Positions 25,061-33,083 of a stretch of DNA of 43,397 nt are shown piece by piece. The notes under the pieces are model-generated. The model saw only the letters and a list, made by a program, of their open reading frames with translations, did no database searches and was not told the DNA's origin. Numbering within the stretch: the first letter of the stretch is position 1; each line of letters begins with the position of its first letter. The stretch is taken from assembly GCA_964445115.1 (NCBI GenBank), contig CAYUJU010000021.1, positions 1 through 43,397 of the forward strand, given 5' to 3'. The translations under genes were made by a program, and so were the position numbers. Source of the DNA: CAIJXJ01 sp964445115 (GTDB taxonomy: Bacteria > Pseudomonadota > Gammaproteobacteria > Burkholderiales > Methylophilaceae).

Positions 25061-27268
25061 TTAGAACTTAATTGTGGCCCCAGCAAACGCACCAAAGCCA
25101 TCACCTGGATAGAATGCTGCAACATCTCTGCCAGCCGCGTTGTATACCGGACCGGTAGCTGTCACGTACTCCTTATCTGTCAGGTTCTTCAGGTCAAGAT
25201 AAACCTTCCATTTCTTGCTCGGTGCTTCGTAACCAGCCTTGGCACCGTAAATCGCATACCCAGGCGCCTTGAACGAGTTGGCATAATCGGCATAGGCTGA
25301 CGATACCAGGCTCACGTCCACCCCGGCATAGAAACCACCATGATCCTGGTACTGCAACTCCGCCCGGTAAACATGGTCAGGCAAACCCGGCAACTTATTG
25401 GAACTGAACCTCTTGTCGCCACGATAGTAGAAGTCGTTCAGCGTATACACTTGACGCAGCACGAGCTTGTCATCAGATACGCCCTTCCAGAGCTGGGTAT
25501 CCAGACCGGCTTCAATCCCCTGGTGGATAGTCCCACTGGAATTGAACGTCGAGGTAACCGCAGGCGTCAAACCGACCGCAGGCACAATTTCAACGTTCAG
25601 CAGTTCCTTCTGGATCCAGGACCGGTACAGTGCAAGACTGCCATCGAAGATGCCAGACTTGCCACGGAGGCCGACCTCGATGGTATCAGCCACCTGGTTT
25701 CTCAAGGGCTTGACATAGTTCGTGGTCGCGCCGGAGGGAGCATACGACCAACTGCTTGGAGGATCGATCGAGCGGCTGGCATTGGTGAATACCTGCACGC
25801 CCGGGTTGATCGCATAGCGCAAACCAACGCGCGGGGCCAAGCTCCACTCGGTATAGCTATCATTCTGCGGATATGGAGTGGTATTGGCGCGATCGCTAAA
25901 TGGGATATGGAATTCGCGATGCACCTTGCTTAACGACAATCCGGTGGAGAGCCACAGATCATCGGTCAGCCCGAACTCATTACCGGCACTGAATACCGCA
26001 TCGTAGCCGCCACCAAAATCACCGAGTTTCCTCAGCTTGCGTGTTTGCCCCTGATAAGTCTTGTACCCGCCGAGAATCGAATAAGTCGAGCTGAACGAGA
26101 GCGTCGTATCACTCTTGTGACCGAAGATTTCATCACTGCGCAGATAGCGCAAGGTGGTGTTGATATCGCGGAAATCCCAGTCACTGCGGTCATTCGCGCT
26201 CGGCGCCGCCTTGGAGATGGTTTGCGGGTAATTATGATAGGCAATGCCAAATTCGAGTCTGGAGCTGTCATCGAAAGTATAGGTCGTTTTATTCCCCACC
26301 CAATACGAAGCATTCTTCCCATAACTGGCTTTACCGTTGACATTGGCCAAGTTGTTCTTGGTGGCATCCTGCTTTATCTGCCGCAGCGTAATACCACCAG
26401 CGCTTTCGTGGAAATAATCAGCCGCACGCACGAAGAAACGGGTCTCCAGCTTATCGTTGATACGATACCCAAAATTGGAAACCAGGGACGTATTTTCAAC
26501 GTTGGTCCAATCCTGGAAGCCGTCACGCTGCAGATTGGATACGGCGACATAGTAGTCGCCATCTCCCACCTGGCCACCCGCACTCAGGGTGGCCTTGTGA
26601 AAACCAAAGCTACCCACGTCCAGACGGGCTTCGACGCCAGGCGCAGTCCGGCCAGTCTTGCTCACGAAATTAATGGCACCACCCAGCGACAGCGCCCCGT
26701 AATCAAATGCATTAGCGCCACGCAGCACTTCCGTATAGTCAAGACCTGCCGTCTCGAGCAACTCGTTAGGCGTACCACCCGGGCCAGTCAATGCAATCCC
26801 GTCAAACAGGAATTTTGTTCCTTCACGGAAGTAGCCGGGGGATGCATTCGCCCCAGAACCGCGAATGGAGATCTTGATTGCGCTGGTACCGCCGCCTGAC
26901 TGGGCGATCACCCCGGGCTGAAATTTCAGGATGTCTTCGGCCGTGGTTGCGCGACCACGCTCCACTTCCTCTGCTTTAACCAGGCCAGTACCCCCAGCCA
27001 CCGAATCCAACTTCAGCTTAGCCGCATCCGCAGGAGTGATCTTTCGTCCCTTCACGGTGAAGGCCTCCAGTTCAGTCACTGACTCATCAGTGCCAGCCGC
27101 GGCAGCCGCTTGGCCTGATGGCTCAACGGCTTGCAACTCATCCTGCCCATAGGCCGTTCCGGTCGTCAGGAAGATCGCCACCCCCAAGCTGATGGCTCGC
27201 AGTGCAGACACACTTCCGGCGCCGTCAGCCAAGGCGACGGCTCCCGGCTCCAGTTGATTAGTTTTCAA
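25061..27268 (-). CDS. TonB-dependent outer-membrane receptor 2
   Basis: A 735-residue paralogue of the receptor at 20794. Signal sequence up to about GTAYGQ, TonB-box-like TELEAFTVKG, plug with ATTAEDILKFQPGVIAQ and ALSLGGAINFVSKTG, barrel ending GDGFGAFAGATIKF with terminal Phe. The two receptors share long identical runs such as IHQGIEAGL and KVYLDLKNLTD/VFLDARNLTD. The start is a TTG with AGGGG seven bases before it. It heads the second receptor + binding-protein pair and is preceded by a sigma-54 promoter at 27332-27347. The ligand is unknown but probably related to that of receptor 1. Confidence 0.9.
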   Translation of the reverse strand: MKTNQLEPGAVALADGAGSVSALRAISLGVAIFLTTGTAYGQDELQAVEPSGQAAAAAGTDESVTELEAFTVKGRKITPADAAKLKLDSVAGGTGLVKAEEVERGRATTAEDILKFQPGVIAQSGGGTSAIKISIRGSGANASPGYFREGTKFLFDGIALTGPGGTPNELLETAGLDYTEVLRGANAFDYGALSLGGAINFVSKTGRTAPGVEARLDVGSFGFHKATLSAGGQVGDGDYYVAVSNLQRDGFQDWTNVENTSLVSNFGYRINDKLETRFFVRAADYFHESAGGITLRQIKQDATKNNLANVNGKASYGKNASYWVGNKTTYTFDDSSRLEFGIAYHNYPQTISKAAPSANDRSDWDFRDINTTLRYLRSDEIFGHKSDTTLSFSSTYSILGGYKTYQGQTRKLRKLGDFGGGYDAVFSAGNEFGLTDDLWLSTGLSLSKVHREFHIPFSDRANTTPYPQNDSYTEWSLAPRVGLRYAINPGVQVFTNASRSIDPPSSWSYAPSGATTNYVKPLRNQVADTIEVGLRGKSGIFDGSLALYRSWIQKELLNVEIVPAVGLTPAVTSTFNSSGTIHQGIEAGLDTQLWKGVSDDKLVLRQVYTLNDFYYRGDKRFSSNKLPGLPDHVYRAELQYQDHGGFYAGVDVSLVSSAYADYANSFKAPGYAIYGAKAGYEAPSKKWKVYLDLKNLTDKEYVTATGPVYNAAGRDVAAFYPGDGFGAFAGATIKF

Positions 27269-27331
27269 TTTGTTCCCCTAATAATGAAATTGACGTCTCC
27301 ATGGCGCACCTAAGCGCCCGGAACCTGTGAA

Positions 27332-27347
27332 AGCATGCTTCATGCCA
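27332..27347 (-). promoter_or_regulatory. Sigma-54 promoter of TonB receptor gene 2
   Basis: On the minus strand TGGCATGAAGCATGCT has -24 GG and -12 GC correctly spaced and shares TGGCAT-N5-ATGCT with the promoter of receptor gene 1. The distance to the TTG start is 63 bases. Confidence 0.72.
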
Positions 27348-27431
27348 ACTTGTTATTTATATAAAAATCATATGGTTATAAAATTAATTGACACTTCTCC
27401 ATGATGCCAAAAACACACATTGCTGACACCT

Positions 27432-27447
27432 TGCTGCCTAGCGAACA
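27432..27447. promoter_or_regulatory. Putative activator dyad shared by receptor genes 2 and 3
   Basis: TGCTGCCTAGCGAACA matches TGTTGCCTATTGAACA (reverse of the site at 20635) at 13 of 16 positions. Its centre is about 92 bp from the -24 element of the receptor 2 promoter, the same spacing as at sfnE and the 12-gene operon, and about 50 bp from the promoter on the other side. Confidence 0.5.
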
Positions 27448-27488
27448 GCATCCAGCACCACGCCTCCATTTGATGGGCAACAACCGTT

Positions 27489-27504
27489 TGGCATGATCAT
27501 TGCT
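27489..27504 (+). promoter_or_regulatory. Sigma-54 promoter of TonB receptor gene 3
   Basis: TGGCATGATCATTGCT agrees with TGGCAC-N5-TTGCW at all but one position. It is 86 bases before the ATG of the receptor. A weaker half-dyad ending GGGCAACA lies directly upstream (27467-27482). Confidence 0.78.
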
Positions 27505-27590
27505 CAATTGACGCGTATACCCCCCATTCCCGGTCTGTGGCACCGCAATTAACAAGACAGCCCCCAAGCTGATGGAGCGAATAACAATTT

Positions 27591-29702
27591 ATGCAAGATC
27601 AATGGTCGTTTGGCCCCGTGCATGTCGCCGTGGCTTCGTTATCACCTTTGTCCAGAGTCGGCGTGGTGTTACTGGTCGCCAGCACGTTCGGCAGTGCCCA
27701 TGCGGCTGGCGTACCGTCGTTGGAGGAATTTATCGTTACCGGCAGTGCAAGAAACATGACGGGCGTGGCCGACAGTTCCAGTGAAGGGACAGTGACGGCA
27801 AAGCAGCTTGCGGCAAGGCCATTGTTGCGCCCTGCCGAGGCGCTGGAAACCATCCCGGGGTTGATCGTGACCCAGCATTCGGGCGATGGCAAAGCCAACC
27901 AGTATTTCCTGCGAGGGTTTAATCTGGACCATGGCTCGGACTTTGCGACCTCTGTGAACGGCATGCCGGTGAACGCCACGACGCATGCGCATGGCCAAGG
28001 CTATATGGACCTGAATTTCCTGATCCCCGAGTTGATTGGCGGCATCCGGTACCGCAAGGGGTTTTATGCCGCGGATGACGGTGATCTGGCTGTGACGGGC
28101 TCGGCAAGAATTGACTATGCACGCACGCTGACCGCGCCGATTGCCGATCTTTCGCTTGGAGAGCACGGCTACAAACGGGCTTTGTTGGCCGGCAGCACGC
28201 AGGCTGGTGAGGCCAATGTACTTGCTGCGCTTGAACTGGCCGCCAACGATGGCCCCTGGGAGGTTCCTGAAAATCTGGGCAAGCGGAATGCGGTGCTGCG
28301 GATTTCCTCGGGGAGCGCTGCAGACGGCTATGCATTGACGGCATCCGCCTATCAAGCCGACTGGGTAGCGACGGAGCAAGTGCCGCAGCGGGCAATCAAT
28401 AGTGGTGAAATCGGGCGCTTTGGCACGCTGGCACCGACCGACGGGGGCAAGACCCATCGCTACAGCCTGACGGCAGAATGGGCTGCACTGGATGAACAAG
28501 GCAGCCGACGTGCCAATGCCTATCTGGTGGATTATGGCCTCAACCTCTATTCGACGCCTTCCGGCCTGTTGGAAAGCCAACATGAACAGGCGGACAAACG
28601 GATCGTATGGGGCGGGCAGGCTGCGGTGAGTAGAACGCTGAATCTGTGGAACTCGCCCACGGAACTGACCGGGGGCATTCAGTTTCGCCAGGACCGGATT
28701 CAAAAGGTCGGCCTGTACCAGACCCGGAACCGGGTTCGTGTCGATACGACGCGTGAGGACCGTGTGACCGAAAACTCGCTGGGCGTGTTTGCCGAAGCGC
28801 AAACCAAGTGGAACCGATGGCTGCGCAGCACGATTGGGGCACGCTGGGACCGGCTGAGCGCCGATGCTACGCCAGTGGGTGGGGTATTCAACACGGCGAA
28901 CGGCGGCAATGTCGAGAGCAGCCAGTTCAGCCCGAAACTGGGGATCGCCTTCGGCCCGTTCGGCACGACGGAATACTATGTCAACTGGGGAAAGGGGTTT
29001 CATAGCAACGATGCACGAGGAGCATCTGCTCGCGTGAATGCTGCCGATGGGACACCCACGGATCCTACCCCATTGATTGTCGAGGCCAGCGGGGGAGAAA
29101 TCGGCGTTCGCACGCAACCTTTGCCCGGATGGCACAGCAGCCTGACCTACTGGCGCATGCAGATCGATTCCGAGATGATTTACGTGGGCGATGCCGGGGT
29201 GACGGAGCCCAAGGGCGGGTCACGACGCCATGGGCTGGAATGGTCAAATTATTACAGCAACGCCAATGGCTGGATCGTCGATGGGGATGTCGCCATTTCC
29301 CACGCCCGCTTTACCGATGCGAGTGGCGGGGGAACACATATCCCCAACGCCATTCCGCTGACTGCCTCATTGGGAGCAACCTACGACCGCGGGGGGGACT
29401 GGTTCGGTGGCGCGCGCTTCCGCTATCTGGGGGAATACCCGCTGGAAGAAACCGGCACCCACCAATCAGGGGCGTTCATGACAGCGAATCTCAAGCTTGG
29501 TTATCGTTATGATCCGCGCCTGCAATTCACCCTGGACATCCTGAATGTCTTTGACCGCAAGGCAAATGATATCGAGTACTGGGGGGCCGCTTGCACCCCG
29601 GCCGAGGGGGCAGGTTGCAACGCCGGCGATGGGGTCGAGGGCCGCTTGGTCCATCCGCTCGAGCCGCGGACCCTGCGCCTCGGCATGCGTGTGAGTTTTT
29701 GA
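27591..29702 (+). CDS. TonB-dependent outer-membrane receptor 3 (different subfamily)
   Basis: A 703-residue receptor not closely related to the two at 20794 and 25061. It has a signal sequence ending near GSAHAAG, a plug domain with RPAEALETIPGLIVTQHSGD and NQYFLRGFNLDHGSDF, and a barrel ending in LRLGMRVSF. An extracellular loop contains a cysteine pair (GAACTPAEGAGCNAGDG) just before the final strands, as in receptors annotated for iron or metal chelates. The sigma-54 promoter at 27489 places it in the same regulon as the organosulfur genes, so its ligand may be a sulfur compound instead. It points towards the DUF6152 operon but a further sigma-54 promoter lies between. Confidence 0.88.
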   Translation: MQDQWSFGPVHVAVASLSPLSRVGVVLLVASTFGSAHAAGVPSLEEFIVTGSARNMTGVADSSSEGTVTAKQLAARPLLRPAEALETIPGLIVTQHSGDGKANQYFLRGFNLDHGSDFATSVNGMPVNATTHAHGQGYMDLNFLIPELIGGIRYRKGFYAADDGDLAVTGSARIDYARTLTAPIADLSLGEHGYKRALLAGSTQAGEANVLAALELAANDGPWEVPENLGKRNAVLRISSGSAADGYALTASAYQADWVATEQVPQRAINSGEIGRFGTLAPTDGGKTHRYSLTAEWAALDEQGSRRANAYLVDYGLNLYSTPSGLLESQHEQADKRIVWGGQAAVSRTLNLWNSPTELTGGIQFRQDRIQKVGLYQTRNRVRVDTTREDRVTENSLGVFAEAQTKWNRWLRSTIGARWDRLSADATPVGGVFNTANGGNVESSQFSPKLGIAFGPFGTTEYYVNWGKGFHSNDARGASARVNAADGTPTDPTPLIVEASGGEIGVRTQPLPGWHSSLTYWRMQIDSEMIYVGDAGVTEPKGGSRRHGLEWSNYYSNANGWIVDGDVAISHARFTDASGGGTHIPNAIPLTASLGATYDRGGDWFGGARFRYLGEYPLEETGTHQSGAFMTANLKLGYRYDPRLQFTLDILNVFDRKANDIEYWGAACTPAEGAGCNAGDGVEGRLVHPLEPRTLRLGMRVSF

Positions 29703-29771
29703 TCGCAATTCCTAGTGGTGGCCAGCTACCATTCCGGCCTCTACGCGCGCGAACTATCGCCCCACAGAACA

Positions 29772-29787
29772 TGTTGCCTGCCCGACA
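29772..29787. promoter_or_regulatory. Candidate distal activator site of the DUF6152 operon
   Basis: TGTTGCCTGCCCGACA keeps the left half TGTTGCCT exactly as in 1095-1110 and the reverse of 20635-20650, and 11 of 16 positions overall. It is about 245 bp from the promoter, far but possible for an enhancer. Confidence 0.3.
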
Positions 29788-29814
29788 TTTCAAAACGATC
29801 CAAAACACCCAGCG

Positions 29815-29846
29815 TCAACAAGCCCTGTTGGGGTCAGACTTGTTGA
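29815..29846 (+). terminator. Hairpin downstream of TonB receptor gene 3
   Basis: TCAACAAG and CTTGTTGA form an eight-base stem with a 16-base loop that includes GGGGTCAGA; TTTC follows. It could be a weak terminator for the receptor gene 113 bases upstream. Confidence 0.35.
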
Positions 29847-30024
29847 TTTCATAACAGCCGTCAAGCAGCCAACTGTGGCCGGCTCAACACCGACGATCAG
29901 AAGCGTGAGCTATCTATGATCGGTGAGTAGTACTCCCCCTCGATTTTTGAACAAGGCTCCCCGATAGATCCGCAGGATGCCTCCAGTAGCCACTGAACAG
30001 GCAATAATCCGCGATCACAAAAAA

Positions 30025-30040
30025 TGGCACGGGTATTGCT
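30025..30040 (+). promoter_or_regulatory. Sigma-54 promoter of the DUF6152 operon
   Basis: TGGCACGGGTATTGCT is a perfect -24/-12 match, 88 bases before the ATG of the DUF6152 gene. With the receptor and operon promoters it forms a clear family of sites, bringing three uncharacterised secreted proteins into the sulfur-linked regulon. Confidence 0.83.
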
Positions 30041-30128
30041 ACACGGGGGAAGACAACAATTGTCATGCTTGCCTGCAACAGAAAACTGCGGCCATGACAT
30101 CAACATATACCATCCAAGGAGTTTAGGC

Positions 30129-30587
30129 ATGTTTTCCAAGTTGAACCTATTGAAGATATTGACGCTGACAGGCCTCACGATCTCAGCGCTCTCTGCATAC
30201 GCACACCACGTGTTCTCTGCTGAATATGATGCTGAAAAGCCGGTCAGACTGACTGGGACACTTACCAAAATTCAATGGGTCAACCCACATAGCTGGATCT
30301 ACGTCGATGTCAAGGATAGTAACGGTACTGTCTCCCAATGGACAATTGAGTTCGGATCCCCAATTCAGTTGACAAGGCGCGGACTTAAAAAAAATGACCT
30401 GACCATCGGCCATGCAGTAGATATCGCGGGTTTCCTCAGCAAAAGCAAAGCTGATGTGGCAATTGCCAATACGGTAAAACTCATTGACGGACGGGAATTC
30501 TATGTGGGAGGAGAAGGGGCCGGGATTCCCGAGGTCAAGCCAGCCGCAGAATCGCCCCAGAAACCTGCCGCCCCGGCCACGAAATAA
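30129..30587 (+). CDS. DUF6152 family secreted protein
   Basis: A 152-residue protein with a signal peptide ending at ALSAYAHH; the mature start HHVFSAEYDAEKPVRLTGTL and the motif IQWVNPHSWIYVDVKDSNG are those of the DUF6152 family, a small periplasmic beta-rich domain of unknown function found in many proteobacteria. The C-terminal tail is rich in Pro and Ala. The frame is open from 30024, but ATG 30129 is preceded by AAGGAG at an ideal seven bases and gives a clean signal peptide. The double His at the mature N-terminus could bind metal (inference). It is the first gene of a three-gene operon read from the sigma-54 promoter at 30025. Confidence 0.85.
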   Translation: MFSKLNLLKILTLTGLTISALSAYAHHVFSAEYDAEKPVRLTGTLTKIQWVNPHSWIYVDVKDSNGTVSQWTIEFGSPIQLTRRGLKKNDLTIGHAVDIAGFLSKSKADVAIANTVKLIDGREFYVGGEGAGIPEVKPAAESPQKPAAPATK

Positions 30588-30620
30588 CGCATTGCGATGC
30601 TCAGGTTAAGGATTTCAGAC

Positions 30621-31463
30621 ATGCGAGGTTGCAACTCACGGATCACCCACCAAACGCTCACGTTGCGCGCGCGCTGCATGCGTTTTCTTAGAGTGCTGGT
30701 GCCACTCACAATATTGGTGACGAATACACAAACGGTTGGAATGGCAACTGCGGCAGAAGTGGTCCCGTCTCCTGCAAGCAACATTCCTAGAACCCCAAGT
30801 GGAAAACCCGATCTCTCAGGAATCTGGCAGACCCTGAGCACGGCCGAATGGGACCTTGAACCTCACCATGCACGCAAAGATGCGCCAGCAGGCCTTGGTG
30901 TTGTTGAAGGAGGCGTACTTCCCTACCAGCCGTGGGCGCTGGAAAAGAGAAAAGAAAATTTTGCTCACCGGGAGAAACTGGATCCACGCACAAAATGCTA
31001 TCTGCCCGGCGTGCCGCGTTTCGTATACACCCCATTGCCCTTCCAAATATTTCAGTCAGATCGCGAACTCACATTTTTCCATGAATATGCTCATGCGATA
31101 CGCACCATACGCACAGATGGCAGCAAGCATCCCACCGAGTACGAAAGTGGCATCAATGAGTTATGGCTAGGAGATTCTCGCGGTCATTGGGAAGGAGATA
31201 CCCTGGTCGTGGATGTGACCAACTTCAATGATCAGACTTGGTTCGATCGGGCTGGCAATTTTCACAGTGAAAATCTCCACGTTGTCGAGCGTTACACGCT
31301 TTCCACTCCCGATCATATTCAATACGAAGCCACTATTGAAGATCCCAAGGTGTTTACCAAACCATGGAAAATCACCTTGATGCTGTACCGTCACAAGGAG
31401 AAGAATTTCCAGCTATTGGAAAATGAATGCTACACGTTTGATTTTGAACAATTCTATCCCTAA
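30621..31463 (+). CDS. Secreted protein of an uncharacterised family (GKPDLSGIW type), copy 1
   Basis: A 280-residue exported protein of unknown function. After a hydrophobic segment (RFLRVLVPLTILVTN) the mature part starts with TPSGKPDLSGIWQTLS. The C-terminal half contains ELWLGDSRGHWEGDTLVVDV, RYTLSTPDHIQYEATIEDP and FTKPWKITLML, an arrangement also present in the next gene. I place the start at ATG 30621, which has AAGGA eight bases upstream. Proteins of this kind often accompany DUF6152 genes; no enzymatic activity is known to me. The regular beta-strand pattern suggests an all-beta ligand-binding or carbohydrate-like fold, which is a guess. Confidence 0.72.
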   Translation: MRGCNSRITHQTLTLRARCMRFLRVLVPLTILVTNTQTVGMATAAEVVPSPASNIPRTPSGKPDLSGIWQTLSTAEWDLEPHHARKDAPAGLGVVEGGVLPYQPWALEKRKENFAHREKLDPRTKCYLPGVPRFVYTPLPFQIFQSDRELTFFHEYAHAIRTIRTDGSKHPTEYESGINELWLGDSRGHWEGDTLVVDVTNFNDQTWFDRAGNFHSENLHVVERYTLSTPDHIQYEATIEDPKVFTKPWKITLMLYRHKEKNFQLLENECYTFDFEQFYP

Positions 31464-31479
31464 GTAGAAAGGTGACACA

Positions 31480-32391
31480 TTGAGACATTGGTTATTACCG
31501 TTGACAGTATCTGCATTTTCTTTTGCGGCAATGTCACTACTCCAACAAGCACAGGCTGCTGACCCGCCTTCCAACGCGGCACAAACGCCCGGCACACCAT
31601 GGCAACCGAAATATCTATCGGATGGGCAGCCCGATGTCCGCGGTTTCTGGCGCGCACAGTATTCCGGCTCCTATTCGCTCGTAAACGGTGGTGAATTTGG
31701 TTTGGGCGGGTGGCCAGGCAAGGATGGAAAGATTCCGCCGCGCGGATCTGATGGAAAAATTCCGACCTGGGGCAATCGTCCAAGCCGTATCATCAACCCC
31801 GCTGACGGGCAGATTCCCTACCAACCTTGGGCCAGAGCAAAACAGCAGGATCTGCTCGAGCATTTTGAGAACCCGATTAAACCCGGTTATGTCGAGGGGC
31901 TGGCTCGCTGCTTCCCCAGCGGGGTGTCACGACAGCAATTCGGGCTGTTCGAAATTCGCCAATACCCAGGATATGTCGTGTTGCTTGGAGGCCTCTCCAA
32001 CCGCATTATTCACCTTACCCCAAAACCGGCGCTGCCCGAAAACATCAAGCTCTGGATGTCAGACTCCCGTGGCCGTTGGGAAGGTACTACGCTGGTGGTC
32101 GATGTTCGAAATAGCAATTCCAAACATCGCCTAAGCAATCAGGGAGATTTCGCCAGCGATCTGGTACACATCACTGAGCGCTTCGTTTTCAAGGACGCAA
32201 ACACCTACACCTACGAGGCCACCTACGAGGATCCTAGCGTATTTACGCGCCCGTGGACGCTTGCATCATTACAGCAGAGAGCTTTTGCCGACAAACCCGG
32301 TTATGAGGCTGAAGAAAATGCCTGCCACGAAGGAGACCGCGAGTTTTACGCACTGGAATCCGCGCCGTTGCAACCAAAACCTGAGCAATAA
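31480..32391 (+). CDS. Secreted protein of an uncharacterised family, copy 2
   Basis: A 303-residue paralogue of the preceding protein: DGQPDVRGFWRAQYS corresponds to GKPDLSGIWQTLS, IPYQPWARAKQQ to LPYQPWALEKRK, SDSRGRWEGTTLVVDV to GDSRGHWEGDTLVVDV, and YEATYEDPSVFTRPWTLASL to the matching C-terminal part. The signal peptide ends at AQAADP. The start is a TTG at 31480 with AAAGG before it; the first ATG would remove most of the signal peptide. It carries an insert rich in Gly and Lys (about residues 70-105) that copy 1 lacks. Function unknown; same operon, 16 bases apart. Confidence 0.72.
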   Translation: MRHWLLPLTVSAFSFAAMSLLQQAQAADPPSNAAQTPGTPWQPKYLSDGQPDVRGFWRAQYSGSYSLVNGGEFGLGGWPGKDGKIPPRGSDGKIPTWGNRPSRIINPADGQIPYQPWARAKQQDLLEHFENPIKPGYVEGLARCFPSGVSRQQFGLFEIRQYPGYVVLLGGLSNRIIHLTPKPALPENIKLWMSDSRGRWEGTTLVVDVRNSNSKHRLSNQGDFASDLVHITERFVFKDANTYTYEATYEDPSVFTRPWTLASLQQRAFADKPGYEAEENACHEGDREFYALESAPLQPKPEQ

Positions 32392-32398
32392 GGTACTG

Positions 32399-32439
32399 GC
32401 CGATATTCATTTCGATATTGTTTCGAAACGAATATCGGC
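32399..32439. terminator. Strong bidirectional hairpin between convergent operons
   Basis: A 41-base inverted repeat: two 17-base arms (GCCGATATTCATTTCGA and its near-exact complement, one mismatch) around a seven-base loop. It begins eight bases after the stop codon of the upstream gene and lies between convergent operons, so termination in both directions is the simplest reading, although no T-run follows. Confidence 0.65.
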
Positions 32440-32449
32440 ATCCTTCGTC

Positions 32450-33028
32450 CTACTTCTCGGACGATAACCCGGGAAATCCAGGGCGTTTGGCGTTGGGGTA
32501 CCAATAGGTACGGTGACACTGCTCACAGGCCTGTTGCAGTTTTCCGCCGGCATCGAACAAGGCAGATGGATCCCGTGCATCAATTGCACTCAACGCCTCC
32601 TGAGAAGCGCTCTGAAAATCCTGCACATGCCGGACAAATGCACTTGGATTTGCCAGAATCAGGCTCTGAATTTCATGTGCTGTTAACACGCCCTCGATGT
32701 GTGCATCCTCGATCACTCGCCCCTCCCTTGCAACAGGACGCCCAGTGTGAGCGAGCAAGTTACCCGCCTCAACCAGTGCAACTGCGTGGCGTCGAACGAT
32801 TGCCCAGTCTGCAGCAGTCAACGGTTGCTTGTCCACAGAGCTATCGGCGGTAGTAGTGCTCTCGACTGATGCCCAAAGTGCATCGGCAGCCGGATCGACC
32901 ACGGTAGCCATGATGTCCTGCAGCGATGCAAGCGACTGCGCATCGTGAACCGCCGCGTTTGTCTCTGGATTCTCGGCACATCCAACAAGCGCAATAGCAC
33001 AGCAGATGACCGAAATACGATGTTTCAT
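32450..33028 (-). CDS. Monoheme c-type cytochrome lipoprotein
   Basis: A 192-residue exported lipoprotein (lipobox LVGC, Cys17) with a single heme-binding motif CEQCH near the C-terminus (168-172), followed by TYWYPN. The body is helical, and the C-terminal heme position is that of the cytochrome c prime/c556 fold of four helices, so a periplasmic electron-transfer or gas-binding role is likely. The ATG at 33028, with AAGGGA before it, is preferred to the upstream open frame because it gives the lipoprotein signal. It is cotranscribed with two small membrane proteins of unknown role. Confidence 0.8.
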   Translation of the reverse strand: MKHRISVICCAIALVGCAENPETNAAVHDAQSLASLQDIMATVVDPAADALWASVESTTTADSSVDKQPLTAADWAIVRRHAVALVEAGNLLAHTGRPVAREGRVIEDAHIEGVLTAHEIQSLILANPSAFVRHVQDFQSASQEALSAIDARDPSALFDAGGKLQQACEQCHRTYWYPNAKRPGFPGLSSEK

Positions 33029-33083
33029 TGTTTGATCCCTTGATGTAATTTCAAGCACCACGGCTTATTCGTACCAGTCAAAA

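Larger units (their letters stand above)
27269..27590. other. Divergent regulatory region between TonB receptor genes 2 and 3
   Basis: Two back-to-back sigma-54 promoters (27332-27347 minus, 27489-27504 plus) flank a central dyad (27432-27447). A 15-base repeat, CCCCCAAGCTGATGG, occurs at 27561-27575 and inside receptor gene 2 (27181-27195), perhaps a leftover of rearrangement. No gene is supported. Confidence 0.65.
29703..30128. other. Intergenic region before the DUF6152 operon
   Basis: This 426-base gap contains a hairpin (29815-29846), a half-conserved activator dyad (29772-29787), isolated TGAACA half-sites (ending 29952 and 29999) and the sigma-54 promoter at 30025-30040. I see no gene. 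Confidence 0.55.

Noticed and set aside
27669..29135. Long open frame (488 codons) antisense to TonB receptor 3
   Set aside because: It shows no family motifs, is rich in Arg, Ser and Cys as expected of a shadow frame, and the plus-strand receptor explains the region.
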